Origin: Devosia sp. YR412
GTDB taxonomy: Bacteria > Pseudomonadota > Alphaproteobacteria > Rhizobiales > Devosiaceae
Length of the DNA: 64,000 bases
Direction of reading: 5' to 3'
Assembly (NCBI RefSeq): GCF_900110945.1
Contig: NZ_FOFL01000008.1
Coordinates: 31,469 to 95,468 of the forward strand
This document shows, one piece after another, positions 52,805 through 63,834 of this stretch. The notes under the pieces are model-generated. The model saw only the letters and a list, made by a program, of their open reading frames with translations. It had not been told where the DNA came from and did not search any database. How positions within the stretch are numbered: position 1 is the stretch's first letter; each line of letters starts with the position of its first letter. A program made the position numbers and the translations under genes.

Positions 52805-54139
52805 TTGTCCAGTCTTATCGATAACCCTGCATGGGGGCCGTCGGCACGTAGCGATCTACGGCCGAGGCTGCAGCGCTTTTGCGACCTGCTCGGCATCGCC
52901 GGCGCGCGGCTTGCGCAACTTGATGGCGCGCGCCTCGACCTTTTGGCCAGCGCCGGCAGCACGGCCAGCAATCTCGCCCAACTCGATGCAGCAACCATCA
53001 TTGCCGGCCAGACCACGATTATCGCGGATACGCATGCCCTGGGGCTCTCGCCGGCGTGCTTTTATGTCGGCCTGCTCATTCCAGGGACCGATGCACACAG
53101 GCCTTACCTGCTGACCCTTTTTGATCACCGGCCGCGCAGCGCCAATATGGCCGCGCATCTGGCTAGCCTGGCGCAAGAAGCCGTGGCGCAGACCATGATC
53201 GAACGGCAGCGTCGCGAGATCGAGCAGCAAAAGCAAACCATTGCCGACTATGCCGCGGTCGAAGAACACCGGCGCGACCTGTTCGATCGGGCGTCGGCGA
53301 CAGCGCGAATCGGCATCTGGCAGTGCAATCTGGCCGACGAAAGCCTGCTCTGGACCAATGGCGTCTATGATCTGTTCGAAATCGAACGCAACTCCGTGGT
53401 CACCCGCCAAAGCACCATGGCGCTCTATACTGACACATCGCGCCGGCAGATGGAGGCGGCGCGCGCCGCCGCCATCGCCGACTGCACGGATTTCTCGGTG
53501 GATTGCGAAATCATCACCGTGACGGGCAAACGGCGCTGGATGCGGTTGACTGGGGCGGTGGAGAGCCGTGACGGCGTCGCCTATCGCATCTTCGGCATGA
53601 AGCAGGACATTACCGAAGAAAAGCTGATGACCGACCGGACGCGCTATCTGGCGGAGTATGACGTCATGACGGGCCTGGCCAACCGCAGCCAGTTCCAGAC
53701 CCGGCTATCCCTCCTCGACGAGGGTCGCGAAGTGTTCGGCGCCATGCTGCTGATCGATCTCGATGGCTTCAAGCAGGTCAACGACACCTATGGCCACGCG
53801 CTGGGCGACGAATGCCTCAAGGAGGCCGCCCAGCGGCTGGTCGAAAACTGTGGCGATGCCCAGCTTGTGGCGCGCATCGGCGGCGATGAATTTGCTGTTT
53901 TGCTGCCCGCCGAGATGGTTGCGGCAGATGTCCAGGCTCTGGCGCAACGGATCGTCGAGCGCATTGGCCGGCCGTTCATGCGCAAGGGTCAGCGCCTGAC
54001 CATGGGCGCCTCGGTTGGCGTCGCGCAGTATCGTGGCGGATCGTCGGAGAACCTGTTCCGTCAGGCCGATATCGCGCTTTATGCCGCCAAGGCCGCCGGC
54101 CGGAATACCAGCCGCAGCTATCTCGCCGACGCCGCCTGA
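52805..54139 (+). CDS. GAF-PAS-GGDEF diguanylate cyclase
   Basis: 444 residues. A GAF-like sensory region (~20-130), a coiled coil (~130-160; MIERQRREIEQQKQTIADY) and a PAS domain (~165-270; GIWQCNLADESLLWTNGVYDLF ... MKQDITEEK) lead into a GGDEF domain. Its active loop ARIGGDEFAVLL begins near residue 359. The RxxD product-inhibition site before the loop is absent. It makes cyclic di-GMP from GTP and is probably active. The start is TTG 52805, with GGGAACG about nine bases upstream. It precedes a LuxR-type regulator on the same strand. Confidence 0.9.
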   Translation: MSSLIDNPAWGPSARSDLRPRLQRFCDLLGIAGARLAQLDGARLDLLASAGSTASNLAQLDAATIIAGQTTIIADTHALGLSPACFYVGLLIPGTDAHRPYLLTLFDHRPRSANMAAHLASLAQEAVAQTMIERQRREIEQQKQTIADYAAVEEHRRDLFDRASATARIGIWQCNLADESLLWTNGVYDLFEIERNSVVTRQSTMALYTDTSRRQMEAARAAAIADCTDFSVDCEIITVTGKRRWMRLTGAVESRDGVAYRIFGMKQDITEEKLMTDRTRYLAEYDVMTGLANRSQFQTRLSLLDEGREVFGAMLLIDLDGFKQVNDTYGHALGDECLKEAAQRLVENCGDAQLVARIGGDEFAVLLPAEMVAADVQALAQRIVERIGRPFMRKGQRLTMGASVGVAQYRGGSSENLFRQADIALYAAKAAGRNTSRSYLADAA

Positions 54140-54287
54140 CCGGGTCATTTTTCACCGTTTAGACACCATATCCGTAAAACTGGCTACGTGATTTAGGTGG
54201 TATCTGGCCGCCGGTGAGGTAGATTTTGTGCGGGACAGTACCGTGTGATTCCTCGCGTTGGACGGCGCGCTTTCATGAGGAGTGAGA

Positions 54288-54986
54288 GTGCTTCAGCTTG
54301 TCGAGACTTTTGTTCATCTGACCAAGCAGACCAAGAATCGTCGTGACGCATTAGGAGTTTTGGACAAGGCCCGGGAGGCCTTTGGCTTTCGCTCCGCCGT
54401 TATTCTCGAGTTTTCCGCAGACCTTCGGTCTGTGGTGGATTTTCTGGACACCGACGAAAAGCGCAGCCTGTATTGGCCGAGGGCTCTCAACAATGAGCAC
54501 GGCCGGCAGAGCATGGAAGCGACGCGCCTGCTGATCGAGCGCGGCGAGGTCTTTCGTCTTGAGCCGTCCACGCTCGAGCCGGATAATCCGCTACGCAAGA
54601 CGCTCGAAATGCTCGATCTGCTGCATGGCTTAGCCGTACCGATCACCTACCCCTCGGGCGTCGCCGGTGCGCTGCAATTTTCGGGTGATGTACCGCTCAA
54701 CCCTGAGCAGGCACAGACGCTGCACCTGATTTCCTACCTACTGTTCGCCAATTTCCGCGTTGTCGGCGACGCCCAGGAGCCTTTGCCACCGGCCAACCTG
54801 ACGCCGCGCGAAAAGGAAGTCATGGTGCATTCCTCGCTCGGTTATACCAGCCCCGAGATCGCCAGCATGCTGGGCGTGGCCGAGCGGACGGTCAACCAGC
54901 ATATCGAGAATGTCGCCTACAAGTTCGGCACCAAGAACCGGCTTCATACTGTGGCAAATCTATTGCGACTGCATTTGCTGGACTAG
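54288..54986 (+). CDS. LuxR-family transcriptional regulator (solo)
   Basis: 232 residues. The N-terminal ~150 residues have the length and pattern of an autoinducer-binding-like domain. The C-terminal 60 form a LuxR helix-turn-helix (LTPREKEVMVHSSLGYTSPEIASMLGVAERTVNQHIENVAYKFGTKNRLHTV). GTG 54288 has AGGAG five bases upstream; GTG 54282 overlaps that site. No luxI gene is present, so it may sense foreign or non-AHL signals. It follows the diguanylate cyclase by about 150 bases and precedes an iron importer. Confidence 0.85.
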   Translation: MLQLVETFVHLTKQTKNRRDALGVLDKAREAFGFRSAVILEFSADLRSVVDFLDTDEKRSLYWPRALNNEHGRQSMEATRLLIERGEVFRLEPSTLEPDNPLRKTLEMLDLLHGLAVPITYPSGVAGALQFSGDVPLNPEQAQTLHLISYLLFANFRVVGDAQEPLPPANLTPREKEVMVHSSLGYTSPEIASMLGVAERTVNQHIENVAYKFGTKNRLHTVANLLRLHLLD

Positions 54987-55119
54987 CTAACCTCTTCCGC
55001 ATGTTCGACAAACCACAGGCGCGACTATCTTGACGCTTGAATTCAGGTTTTCTCTGCGTTAGCAGACCTTGTCCTGGGGAGGATGCGACGGGAGGTCGGC
55101 AGTCTGGCGGCACCAGGCA

Positions 55120-55917
55120 GTGGAACGCAATGTGCCCAACGCTGCGCGTATCGAATTTGACCGAGTGGCCTTTGGCTTTGGCCGCCTGCCTATTCTCGAG
55201 GGTCTGTCCTTCACCGCAGAGCCGGGCGAATTCCTGGCCATCGTCGGTCCCAATGGCTGCGGCAAGAGCACGACGCTCAAGCTGATGGCCGGGCTGTTGC
55301 AGCCGATGTCGGGCGCGATCCGGGTCGGCGAACAGGACATTGCCAGCCTTAGCCGCAAGGCGCTGGCACGGCAGATTGCTCTGCTGACCCAGCAAAGCTT
55401 CGCGCCGCCCAATATGAGCGTCTATGACCTTGTGGCCATGGGGCGCTTTGCCCATCAGAACCTGCTGGCCCGCCGCTCGCGCGAGGATGAGGCCCAGATT
55501 GCCGGGGCCCTGCTCGCCATGCAGGTGCAGAGCCTGCAGCAGCGCCGCGTCGGCGAATTGTCCGGCGGCCAATTGCAGCGCGCCCGCATGGCCATGACGC
55601 TTGCGCAGGACAGCGCCGTGCTGCTGCTGGACGAGCCGACCACTTTCCTCGACCTGCGTTATCAATACAGCATTCTGGAACGCGCCCAGGAGCAGGCTCG
55701 GGCCGGCCGCACCGTCGTCGCCGTATTGCATGATTTCACCCAGGCCTCGCTGTTTGCCGACCGCGTGGCGGTGATGCACGAAGGCCGCATGGTGCAGATC
55801 GGCAAGCCAGCCGACGTGCTGACAGAAGATGTCATTGCCGAAGTGTTCGGCGTTCGCACCCGCGCCGTGCTGGCTCATGGCGCGGTATTCCATGTGCCGG
55901 AGAGCCAGGCGCGATGA
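55120..55917 (+). CDS. Iron-siderophore/heme-type ABC transporter ATP-binding protein
   Basis: About 265 residues of the FecE/FhuC type. Walker A GPNGCGKSTTLKLMAGLL, Q-loop LLTQQSFAPPNMSVYDLV, signature LSGGQLQRARMAMTLAQD, Walker B LLLDEPTTFLDLRYQ and H-loop AVLHDFTQASLFADRV are all present. DLRYQ after Walker B is typical of siderophore importers. The start is uncertain: GTG 55120 or GTG 55132 fit the family, and no ATG is available. It heads a four-gene importer; its stop overlaps the first permease ATG. Confidence 0.9.
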   Translation: MERNVPNAARIEFDRVAFGFGRLPILEGLSFTAEPGEFLAIVGPNGCGKSTTLKLMAGLLQPMSGAIRVGEQDIASLSRKALARQIALLTQQSFAPPNMSVYDLVAMGRFAHQNLLARRSREDEAQIAGALLAMQVQSLQQRRVGELSGGQLQRARMAMTLAQDSAVLLLDEPTTFLDLRYQYSILERAQEQARAGRTVVAVLHDFTQASLFADRVAVMHEGRMVQIGKPADVLTEDVIAEVFGVRTRAVLAHGAVFHVPESQAR

Positions 55918-56906
55918 AGGCCTGGTTGATCCCTGCCCCGCTCGTCGTGCTGCTGGTGCTTTCGGCCCTGCACCTGACGCTGGGCGCTGCATCGATCGAC
56001 CTCGGCGTGATCCTTGCGGCCTTCACCGCCTATGACCCGACCAATTACGCCCATGTGGTGGTCATCTTCCAGCGCCTGACCCGGCTTGCAGTGGCGCTTT
56101 ATGCCGGGGCGGCGCTGGGCGTTTCGGGCCTGTTGCTGCAAAAGATCATGCAGAATGGCTTGGTCTCGCCCGGCACCCTGGGCATCAACGCTGGCGCCAC
56201 GACCTTTGTGGTGCTGGGCGTGTTTCTGCTCGGCCTATCCGGTCCCGGCTTGTTCCTGCCGGCGCTCCTGGGTGGCATTATCTCGGTCATGCTGACTCTC
56301 CTGGTCAGCCGTCTGCTCACCGGCCAGGGCGATCCCAAGCTCAATCTTGTGCTGGCCGGGTCGATGATCGGCGCGCTGTTTTCGGCGCTCACCACCTTCG
56401 TGCTGTCGATGGACCCGGACAGTTTCGGCAATATCATTGGCTGGATTGTCGGCGACATCGGCAATTTCGACTATCAGGCCCTGGCGCCCATGGCGCCGAT
56501 CGGGCTTTTGGCGCTGATCGCCGCCGCCGTCATGTCGCGCGCCGTGGATATCCTGGTGCTGGGTGACGAACAGGCGGCCGTGATGGGCGTCAATGTGCGG
56601 CTGGTCTATGGCGGCACATTGCTGGTGGCTATCGTGCTCGCCGTCAGCGCCGTCACCGTGGTCGGCCCGATCGGCTTCGTCGGCCTCGTCATGCCGCATA
56701 TCGCCCGCATCCTCGTCGGAGAAATCGGCCGTTTGCCGCTCTGGCTTTGCCTCGTCGGCGGCGCGGCGCTGCTCACCGGCGCCGATATCCTCGCGCGTCT
56801 GCTGATGGCGCCGCGCGTGCTCAATGTCGGCACGGTAATGGGCTTTGCCGGCGGTCTGGTCTTCCTTGCCCTAGTCATCTTCGGCACCCGGCGGTCCGAG
56901 CGATGA
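55914..56906 (+). CDS. FecCD-family iron ABC transporter permease (first)
   Basis: 330 residues and about nine or ten membrane helices. RLTRLAVALYAGAALGVSGLLLQKIMQNGLVSPGTLGINAGA is the core FecCD motif, and PIGFVGLVMPHIARILVGE the C-terminal ATPase-contact segment. It forms one half of the pore. It overlaps the ATPase gene and the second permease by ATGA-type junctions. Confidence 0.92.
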   Translation: MKAWLIPAPLVVLLVLSALHLTLGAASIDLGVILAAFTAYDPTNYAHVVVIFQRLTRLAVALYAGAALGVSGLLLQKIMQNGLVSPGTLGINAGATTFVVLGVFLLGLSGPGLFLPALLGGIISVMLTLLVSRLLTGQGDPKLNLVLAGSMIGALFSALTTFVLSMDPDSFGNIIGWIVGDIGNFDYQALAPMAPIGLLALIAAAVMSRAVDILVLGDEQAAVMGVNVRLVYGGTLLVAIVLAVSAVTVVGPIGFVGLVMPHIARILVGEIGRLPLWLCLVGGAALLTGADILARLLMAPRVLNVGTVMGFAGGLVFLALVIFGTRRSER

Positions 56907-57958
56907 GCAGGGTCCTCATCCTCCGCCTCGGTACTCTGGTCAGCCTGCCGATCAGCCTGCGCTTCCTGCTGGTGGCGCCTGCGCTGCTGATCTTCTTGGC
57001 CATCAGCGCCTATGCCGCGCTCAATATCGGCGCCACGGCCACCTCGCTGCAGGATGCGCTGTCGGCGCTGTTCCTTCCGCTCGACAGCCTCGAGCGCCCG
57101 GCCCGCGCCATCGCCCAGTTCCGCATGCCACGACTGGGCGTGGCGATCCTCGCCGGTGCGATGATGGCGGCATCGGGCTATTTGCTGCAGGTCGTCTCCC
57201 GCAATGGCCTCGCCGATCCCGGCATTCTGGGCCTGTCGGATGGGGCTGCGCTTACCGTGATGGCCGCAGGTTTTTTCTTCGGCCTGATGCCCGGCGGCGC
57301 GCTGAGCCTCCTCGCGCTCGGCGGCGCCTTGCTGACCGCTTTGGTCGTGCTCGGCCTCGGCCGGCACCTGCTCGCCGGTGGCGGTATCATCCTGATCGGC
57401 CTCAGCATCAATATCGTGCTCGGCTCGCTGATCGAAATGATCCTGGTCTCAGGCTCGGCGATGAATTTTGCCCAGCTGATGAACTGGTCGCGCGGCACGC
57501 TGGCAGCTGTCGATGCAACGGACCTCGGCCTGCTGGGCCTGTGGTTCGCCCTGCTGTTCCCGCTGGCCCTGCTGACCAGCCGCCTGCTGCAGCCCATGCT
57601 GCTCGGCGATGAACCGGCCCAGGCACTCGGCGTCCGCGCCCGCCTGGTCTATGTCTTCTATGTCCTTTTGGCCGCCGCCTTCGCCGCGCCGGTCGTCGCC
57701 GTTTGCGGGCCAGTGGCCTTTGTCGGGCTGATGTCCTGCTACATCGCCCGCCGCCTGATCGGCGACCGCCCGACCGAAGTGCTGATCACCGGCATGCTGG
57801 CCGGCGGGTTGATCCTGCTCTGGGCAGATACCATCGGCCGCTCGCTGTTTCAGCCGGTCATCATTTCCGCCGGCGTCATGGTTTCCGTGGTCGGCGTGCT
57901 CAGCTTCATCCTCGCTGCCTCGCTGGGGCGGCTACAATCCCCGAATTGGAGAGACTAA
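56903..57958 (+). CDS. FecCD-family iron ABC transporter permease (second)
   Basis: 351 residues and about ten helices. RMPRLGVAILAGAMMAASGYLLQVVSRNGLADPGILGLSDGA and CGPVAFVGLMSCYIARRLIGDRP are the family motifs. ATG 56903 overlaps the stop of the first permease. Its TAA shares a base with the ATG of the binding protein (TAATG). It pairs with the first permease as a heterodimeric pore. Confidence 0.92.
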   Translation: MSRVLILRLGTLVSLPISLRFLLVAPALLIFLAISAYAALNIGATATSLQDALSALFLPLDSLERPARAIAQFRMPRLGVAILAGAMMAASGYLLQVVSRNGLADPGILGLSDGAALTVMAAGFFFGLMPGGALSLLALGGALLTALVVLGLGRHLLAGGGIILIGLSINIVLGSLIEMILVSGSAMNFAQLMNWSRGTLAAVDATDLGLLGLWFALLFPLALLTSRLLQPMLLGDEPAQALGVRARLVYVFYVLLAAAFAAPVVAVCGPVAFVGLMSCYIARRLIGDRPTEVLITGMLAGGLILLWADTIGRSLFQPVIISAGVMVSVVGVLSFILAASLGRLQSPNWRD

Positions 57959-58908
57959 TGCGTCTGCTTGCTCTGGCTGCCATCCTGGCCGGCCTCACCC
58001 TGTCCGCCCGGGCCCAGGACACCCATACCATTACCGATCACGCCGGCTTTGCCGTGGAAATCCCGGTCGAGCCGCTGCGCGTCGTCTCGCTGCATGACTG
58101 GACGGCCACCGTCATGACCTATGAGCTGGGCGGCAATCTCGTCGGCTCCACCGGCCGCCTCAACAAGACCACTGGCGAGTATTTCATCCGCAGCGGCCGC
58201 GAGCTCTATCAGCTCGGCTTCGGCCATGGCGTCGAGATGGCTTCGGTGCATGGCCAGCTCGACATGGAAATGATCGCGGCGCTTGAGCCCGATCTGATCA
58301 TCGGCAATACCGGCGACACGCTGGAATTCCGCGACCAGCTCAACCTGATTGCCCCCACCATGATGTTCGATCCGCAGAACGGCCATGCCCCGCTCGACAA
58401 CTATCGCGATCTTGCCGGCTGGGTGAACCGCACCGAAAAGTTCGATGAACTGCTGGCCCAGTACGAAGCGCGCATCGCCGCTGCCAAGCCAATCATCATG
58501 GCCGAAAACGCGGCTCCCACCTATGTCGCCATGACGCCCAATCCCGAAGATGGTGATATCCGCATCTTCAGCACCTACGGCGCCCAGACGCAGGTGCTCG
58601 AAGACCTAGGCTTCTTGCATGGCGCCATCGCCGACCGCGTGCCGGACGGCGAGCAGGAAGCCTATTTCAGCGCCGAAATCATCGGTGAGCTGAACACTGA
58701 CTATATCTTTTCGAGCCACATCGTCGACGACGGCGAGGACGAGACCACCATGCTGAAGCAGTTGGAGGAAGTCGCCCCCGGTGCCAGCCAGACGCTACCC
58801 TCGGTGCAGAACAACAAGTTCATCTCGATGCAGCGCTTCTTCGTCTATCCAACGACCTTTGCCGCCATGAACTACGTGCTCGACGAACTGGAAGCGCTGG
58901 CCAAGTAA
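57958..58908 (+). CDS. Iron-siderophore-type ABC transporter substrate-binding protein
   Basis: 316 residues. It has a Sec signal peptide (MRLLALAAILAGLTLSARA-QD) without a lipobox cysteine, so the protein is free in the periplasm. The type III binding fold shows FAVEIPVEPLRVVSLHDWTATVMTYELGG, MIAALEPDLIIGN and the final YPTTFAAMNYVLDELEALAK. Siderophore- or heme-bound iron is the most likely cargo. Vitamin B12 is possible, but no cobalamin riboswitch is seen upstream. Two terminator hairpins follow. Confidence 0.88.
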   Translation: MRLLALAAILAGLTLSARAQDTHTITDHAGFAVEIPVEPLRVVSLHDWTATVMTYELGGNLVGSTGRLNKTTGEYFIRSGRELYQLGFGHGVEMASVHGQLDMEMIAALEPDLIIGNTGDTLEFRDQLNLIAPTMMFDPQNGHAPLDNYRDLAGWVNRTEKFDELLAQYEARIAAAKPIIMAENAAPTYVAMTPNPEDGDIRIFSTYGAQTQVLEDLGFLHGAIADRVPDGEQEAYFSAEIIGELNTDYIFSSHIVDDGEDETTMLKQLEEVAPGASQTLPSVQNNKFISMQRFFVYPTTFAAMNYVLDELEALAK

Positions 58909-58932
58909 GCGCCGGCTACCGTCAAAAATGCC

Positions 58933-58964
58933 AAAGGGTGGGAGCAATGCTTCCGCCCTTTTCC
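58933..58964 (+). terminator. Terminator of the iron-importer operon
   Basis: AAAGGGTGGGAGC (58933-58945) pairs with GCTTCCGCCCTTT (58949-58961) over 13 positions, two of them G-U, with loop AAT and a short T/C tail. It lies 25 bases after the binding-protein stop. Confidence 0.75.
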
Positions 58965-58978
58965 ATGCCGCCCAAAAC

Positions 58979-59010
58979 AAAAACGGGCCGCCGTGAGGCG
59001 ACCCGTTTAA
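58979..59010 (-). terminator. Terminator of ssb (probably bidirectional)
   Basis: AAACGGGCCGCC (58981-58992) pairs with GGCGACCCGTTT (58997-59008) with one C/A mismatch and loop GTGA. A's on the left give a U-tract for minus-strand transcripts. It lies just past the ssb stop. Confidence 0.8.
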
Positions 59011-59033
59011 CATTCTGCCGATCCAGCCCAGGC

Positions 59034-59549
59034 CTAGAACGGAATATCGTCGTCCATGCCGCCGGGCTCGAAGGCTGGCGCGCTGGGGCGGGGGCGCTGG
59101 CCGCCGCCACCACTGTTACCGCCATTGTCGCGCACGCCGCGAAAGCCGCCGTCATTGTTGCCATAGCCGCCGCCGGCACCCTCGCCGCCGCCTTCGCCAC
59201 GGCCATCCAGCAGAGTCATGTTGGAATTGAAGCCCTGCAGCACGATCTCGGTGGAATACTTGTCGGCGCCGGACTGGTCCTGCCACTTGCGGGTCTGCAG
59301 CTGGCCTTCGAGATAGACCTTGCTGCCCTTCTTGAGATAGCTCTCGGCGACGCGCGCCAGGCCCTCCGAGAAGATCACCACGCGGTGCCATTCAGTCTTT
59401 TCGCGGCGCTCGCCGGTGTTCTTGTCTTTCCAGTTCTCGGAGGTTGCGATCGACAGGTTGACCACCTTGCCGCCGCTGGGAAGATTGCGGACTTCAGGAT
59501 CCGCGCCGAGATTGCCGACCAGGATCACCTTGTTGACACTGCCTGCCAT
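59034..59549 (-). CDS. ssb: Single-stranded DNA-binding protein
   Basis: 171 residues. The OB fold (~1-112) shows [51 protein letters not shown] and [21 protein letters not shown] Gly/Asn-rich flexible linker follows. The C-terminal acidic tip MDDDIPF is the docking site for repair and replication proteins. AAGGA lies nine bases upstream of the ATG. A LexA-type box sits about 130 bases upstream, indicating SOS control, and the uvrA gene nearby has another. Confidence 0.96.
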   Translation of the reverse strand: MAGSVNKVILVGNLGADPEVRNLPSGGKVVNLSIATSENWKDKNTGERREKTEWHRVVIFSEGLARVAESYLKKGSKVYLEGQLQTRKWQDQSGADKYSTEIVLQGFNSNMTLLDGRGEGGGEGAGGGYGNNDGGFRGVRDNGGNSGGGGQRPRPSAPAFEPGGMDDDIPF

Positions 59550-59677
59550 CGCTCATTCCTTTCGATTCAGTCCCCGGGCCACAGCCCGCCGGGACGCTCA
59601 CTTACACTCGGGCTCCACCTTACTGCGCCACGCAGGTCCTCGCCCGCGCTTTGCTGAGTTGTGAACAACTCTTATCT

Positions 59678-59692
59678 GTTCCTGTTATGTTC
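59678..59692. promoter_or_regulatory. LexA (SOS) box upstream of ssb
   Basis: GTTC-CTGTTAT-GTTC matches the alphaproteobacterial LexA site GTTC-N7-GTTC exactly. On the minus strand it lies beside TTGACC and CATAAC promoter-like hexamers 17 bases apart. It sits between divergent ssb and the LysE-type gene, so either or both may be repressed. Confidence 0.8.
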
Positions 59693-59775
59693 TATATGCT
59701 CAACGAGGTCAAGACCCTGCTGACACGCCCTGTCAGCAGTCTTATCCCAAGCCACACCGGCTTGGAGATTCTTGC

Positions 59776-60420
59776 ATGGACTATGCTCAGTCGCTGTGGC
59801 TGTTTTCCGTCCTGCTGTTCGGCATCATCGTAGTGCCGGGCATGGACATGTTTTTCGTCATCGCCAATGCGCTGACCGGCGGCCGCAAGGCGGGCCTCGC
59901 TGCCGTCGCCGGCATCATGCTGGGCGGCGCCGTGCATACGCTGTTCGGCGCCCTGGCTGTCGGCGTGCTGGCGCAGCTACCTGTAGCAATCTTCCAAACG
60001 ATGATCCTGATCGGCGCCGCATACATGGCCTGGATCGGCTTTACCCTGTTGCGCAGCGCCATCACAGTGGATGCCATCGGCACGGCCAGCACCCGCTCCA
60101 ATTGGGTCGCCTTTCGCCAGGGGACCGTCACCTGCCTGCTCAATCCGAAAGCCTATCTCTTCGTGCTGGCCGTCTATCCACAATTCCTGCGGCCCGAATT
60201 CGGACCGATCTGGAGCCAGGCAATCGTCATGGGCCTGCTCTCCGTCAGCATGCAATTCCTGGTCTATGGCGCGCTGGCCCTCGCTGCCGGGCGCGGCCGC
60301 GATGCGCTGGTCGGCAATCCCTCGGCGACCATCTGGATCGGTCGCGGCGCGGGCGCATTATTCCTCGTCGCCGCCCTAGTAACCGCCTGGCATGGAGTGA
60401 CCCAGCATGCCGCCCCTTGA
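59776..60420 (+). CDS. LysE-family amino acid exporter
   Basis: 214 residues and about six helices. LFGIIVVPGMDMFFVIANALTGGRKAGLAAVAGIMLGGAVHTLFGALAVG is the LysE/RhtB signature, with NPKAYLFVLAVYPQFLRPEFG downstream. It probably exports an amino acid or homoserine lactone-like compound; the substrate is not readable. GGAG lies ten bases before the ATG. It is flanked by two LexA boxes, one on each side. Confidence 0.9.
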   Translation: MDYAQSLWLFSVLLFGIIVVPGMDMFFVIANALTGGRKAGLAAVAGIMLGGAVHTLFGALAVGVLAQLPVAIFQTMILIGAAYMAWIGFTLLRSAITVDAIGTASTRSNWVAFRQGTVTCLLNPKAYLFVLAVYPQFLRPEFGPIWSQAIVMGLLSVSMQFLVYGALALAAGRGRDALVGNPSATIWIGRGAGALFLVAALVTAWHGVTQHAAP

Positions 60421-60431
60421 CCGAATCCGAA

Positions 60432-60460
60432 TTGTTCCGCTTATGTTCCTGCCGGATAAT
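60432..60460 (+). promoter_or_regulatory. uvrA promoter overlapped by a LexA (SOS) box
   Basis: TTGTTC (60432-60437) and GATAAT (60455-60460) are 17 bases apart, a good sigma-70 promoter. The LexA site GTTC-CGCTTAT-GTTC (60434-60448) covers the -35 and spacer, so bound LexA would block polymerase. The uvrA ATG is about 175 bases downstream. Confidence 0.85.
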
Positions 60461-60636
60461 GGTGCTTTGGCACAGCCTCCGGGACACGCTAAGGTGACCG
60501 CGGTGCCGGGCGGCCATGCGCGCAAGCCGCTTGCGAGCGCGGGCTCCTGCGCCTATCTCAGGGGCTCCCCGATCCTTGCCCTTTCGACTTTGCTGCCGTG
60601 CCGCCTTGCTGGCGCACCGAGTTATGGACGTGACCG

Positions 60637-63531
<2,895 letters not shown>

Positions 63532-63551
63532 CTTCGAACTGTCCCGCAGGG

Positions 63552-63668
63552 CAAATCGCGCCAGTGGCGCGATTTGAGGCGACTTCGCAGGTGTTCTGCG
63601 CAGCAGATGAAAGGCTCCAGTGGAGCCTTTCAAGCCAAGAAGGCCATGAGCGCTATGCGCGAATGGCC
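63552..63668. repeat. Cluster of three perfect or near-perfect hairpins
   Basis: The first is CAAATCGCGCC-AGT-GGCGCGATTTG (63552-63576, eleven-base stem). The second is GAAAGGCTCC-AGT-GGAGCCTTTC (63609-63631, ten-base stem). The third pairs GGCCAT (63642-63647) with ATGGCC (63663-63668) around an inner GCGC stem. The first two share the core CC-AGT-GG, suggesting a REP-like family. They may also act as uvrA 3'-end structures. Confidence 0.8.
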
Positions 63669-63692
63669 CAGCCGCCCCGCATACTCGATCTT

Positions 63693-63793
63693 CACCCTCC
63701 CCCTTGAGGGGAGCAGGAAGGGGGTATGGTTCAGCAAGCTCAGCGCTTGTGGCCTACCCCCTCCCTTGATCCCTCCCTCAAAGGGGGAGGGTG
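63693..63793. repeat. 101-bp palindromic element
   Basis: The outer arms CACCCTCCCCCTTGAGGG (63693-63710) and CCCTCAAAGGGGGAGGGTG (63775-63793) are complementary except for one extra A. An inner pair AGGGGGTA (63719-63726) and TACCCCCT (63755-63762) nests inside. The CACCCTC core recurs in shorter hairpins at 11.8 and 15.6 kb, so this looks like a dispersed intergenic element. Confidence 0.75.
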
Positions 63794-63810
63794 TTGACTG
63801 CCGCTGCAGT

Positions 63811-63834
63811 GGTTCGATCAAACAGAATCGAACC
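63811..63834. repeat. Short inverted repeat GGTTCGAT/ATCGAACC
   Basis: GGTTCGAT (63811-63818) and ATCGAACC (63827-63834) form an eight-base stem with an eight-base loop. The ATCGAACC arm resembles a tRNA T-arm on the minus strand, but no acceptor or anticodon arm follows. Confidence 0.5.

Noticed and set aside
54987..55119. Cobalamin riboswitch before the FecCD-type importer
   Set aside because: No conserved B12-box or long structured leader is visible in the 133-base gap, so an iron-siderophore role is preferred.
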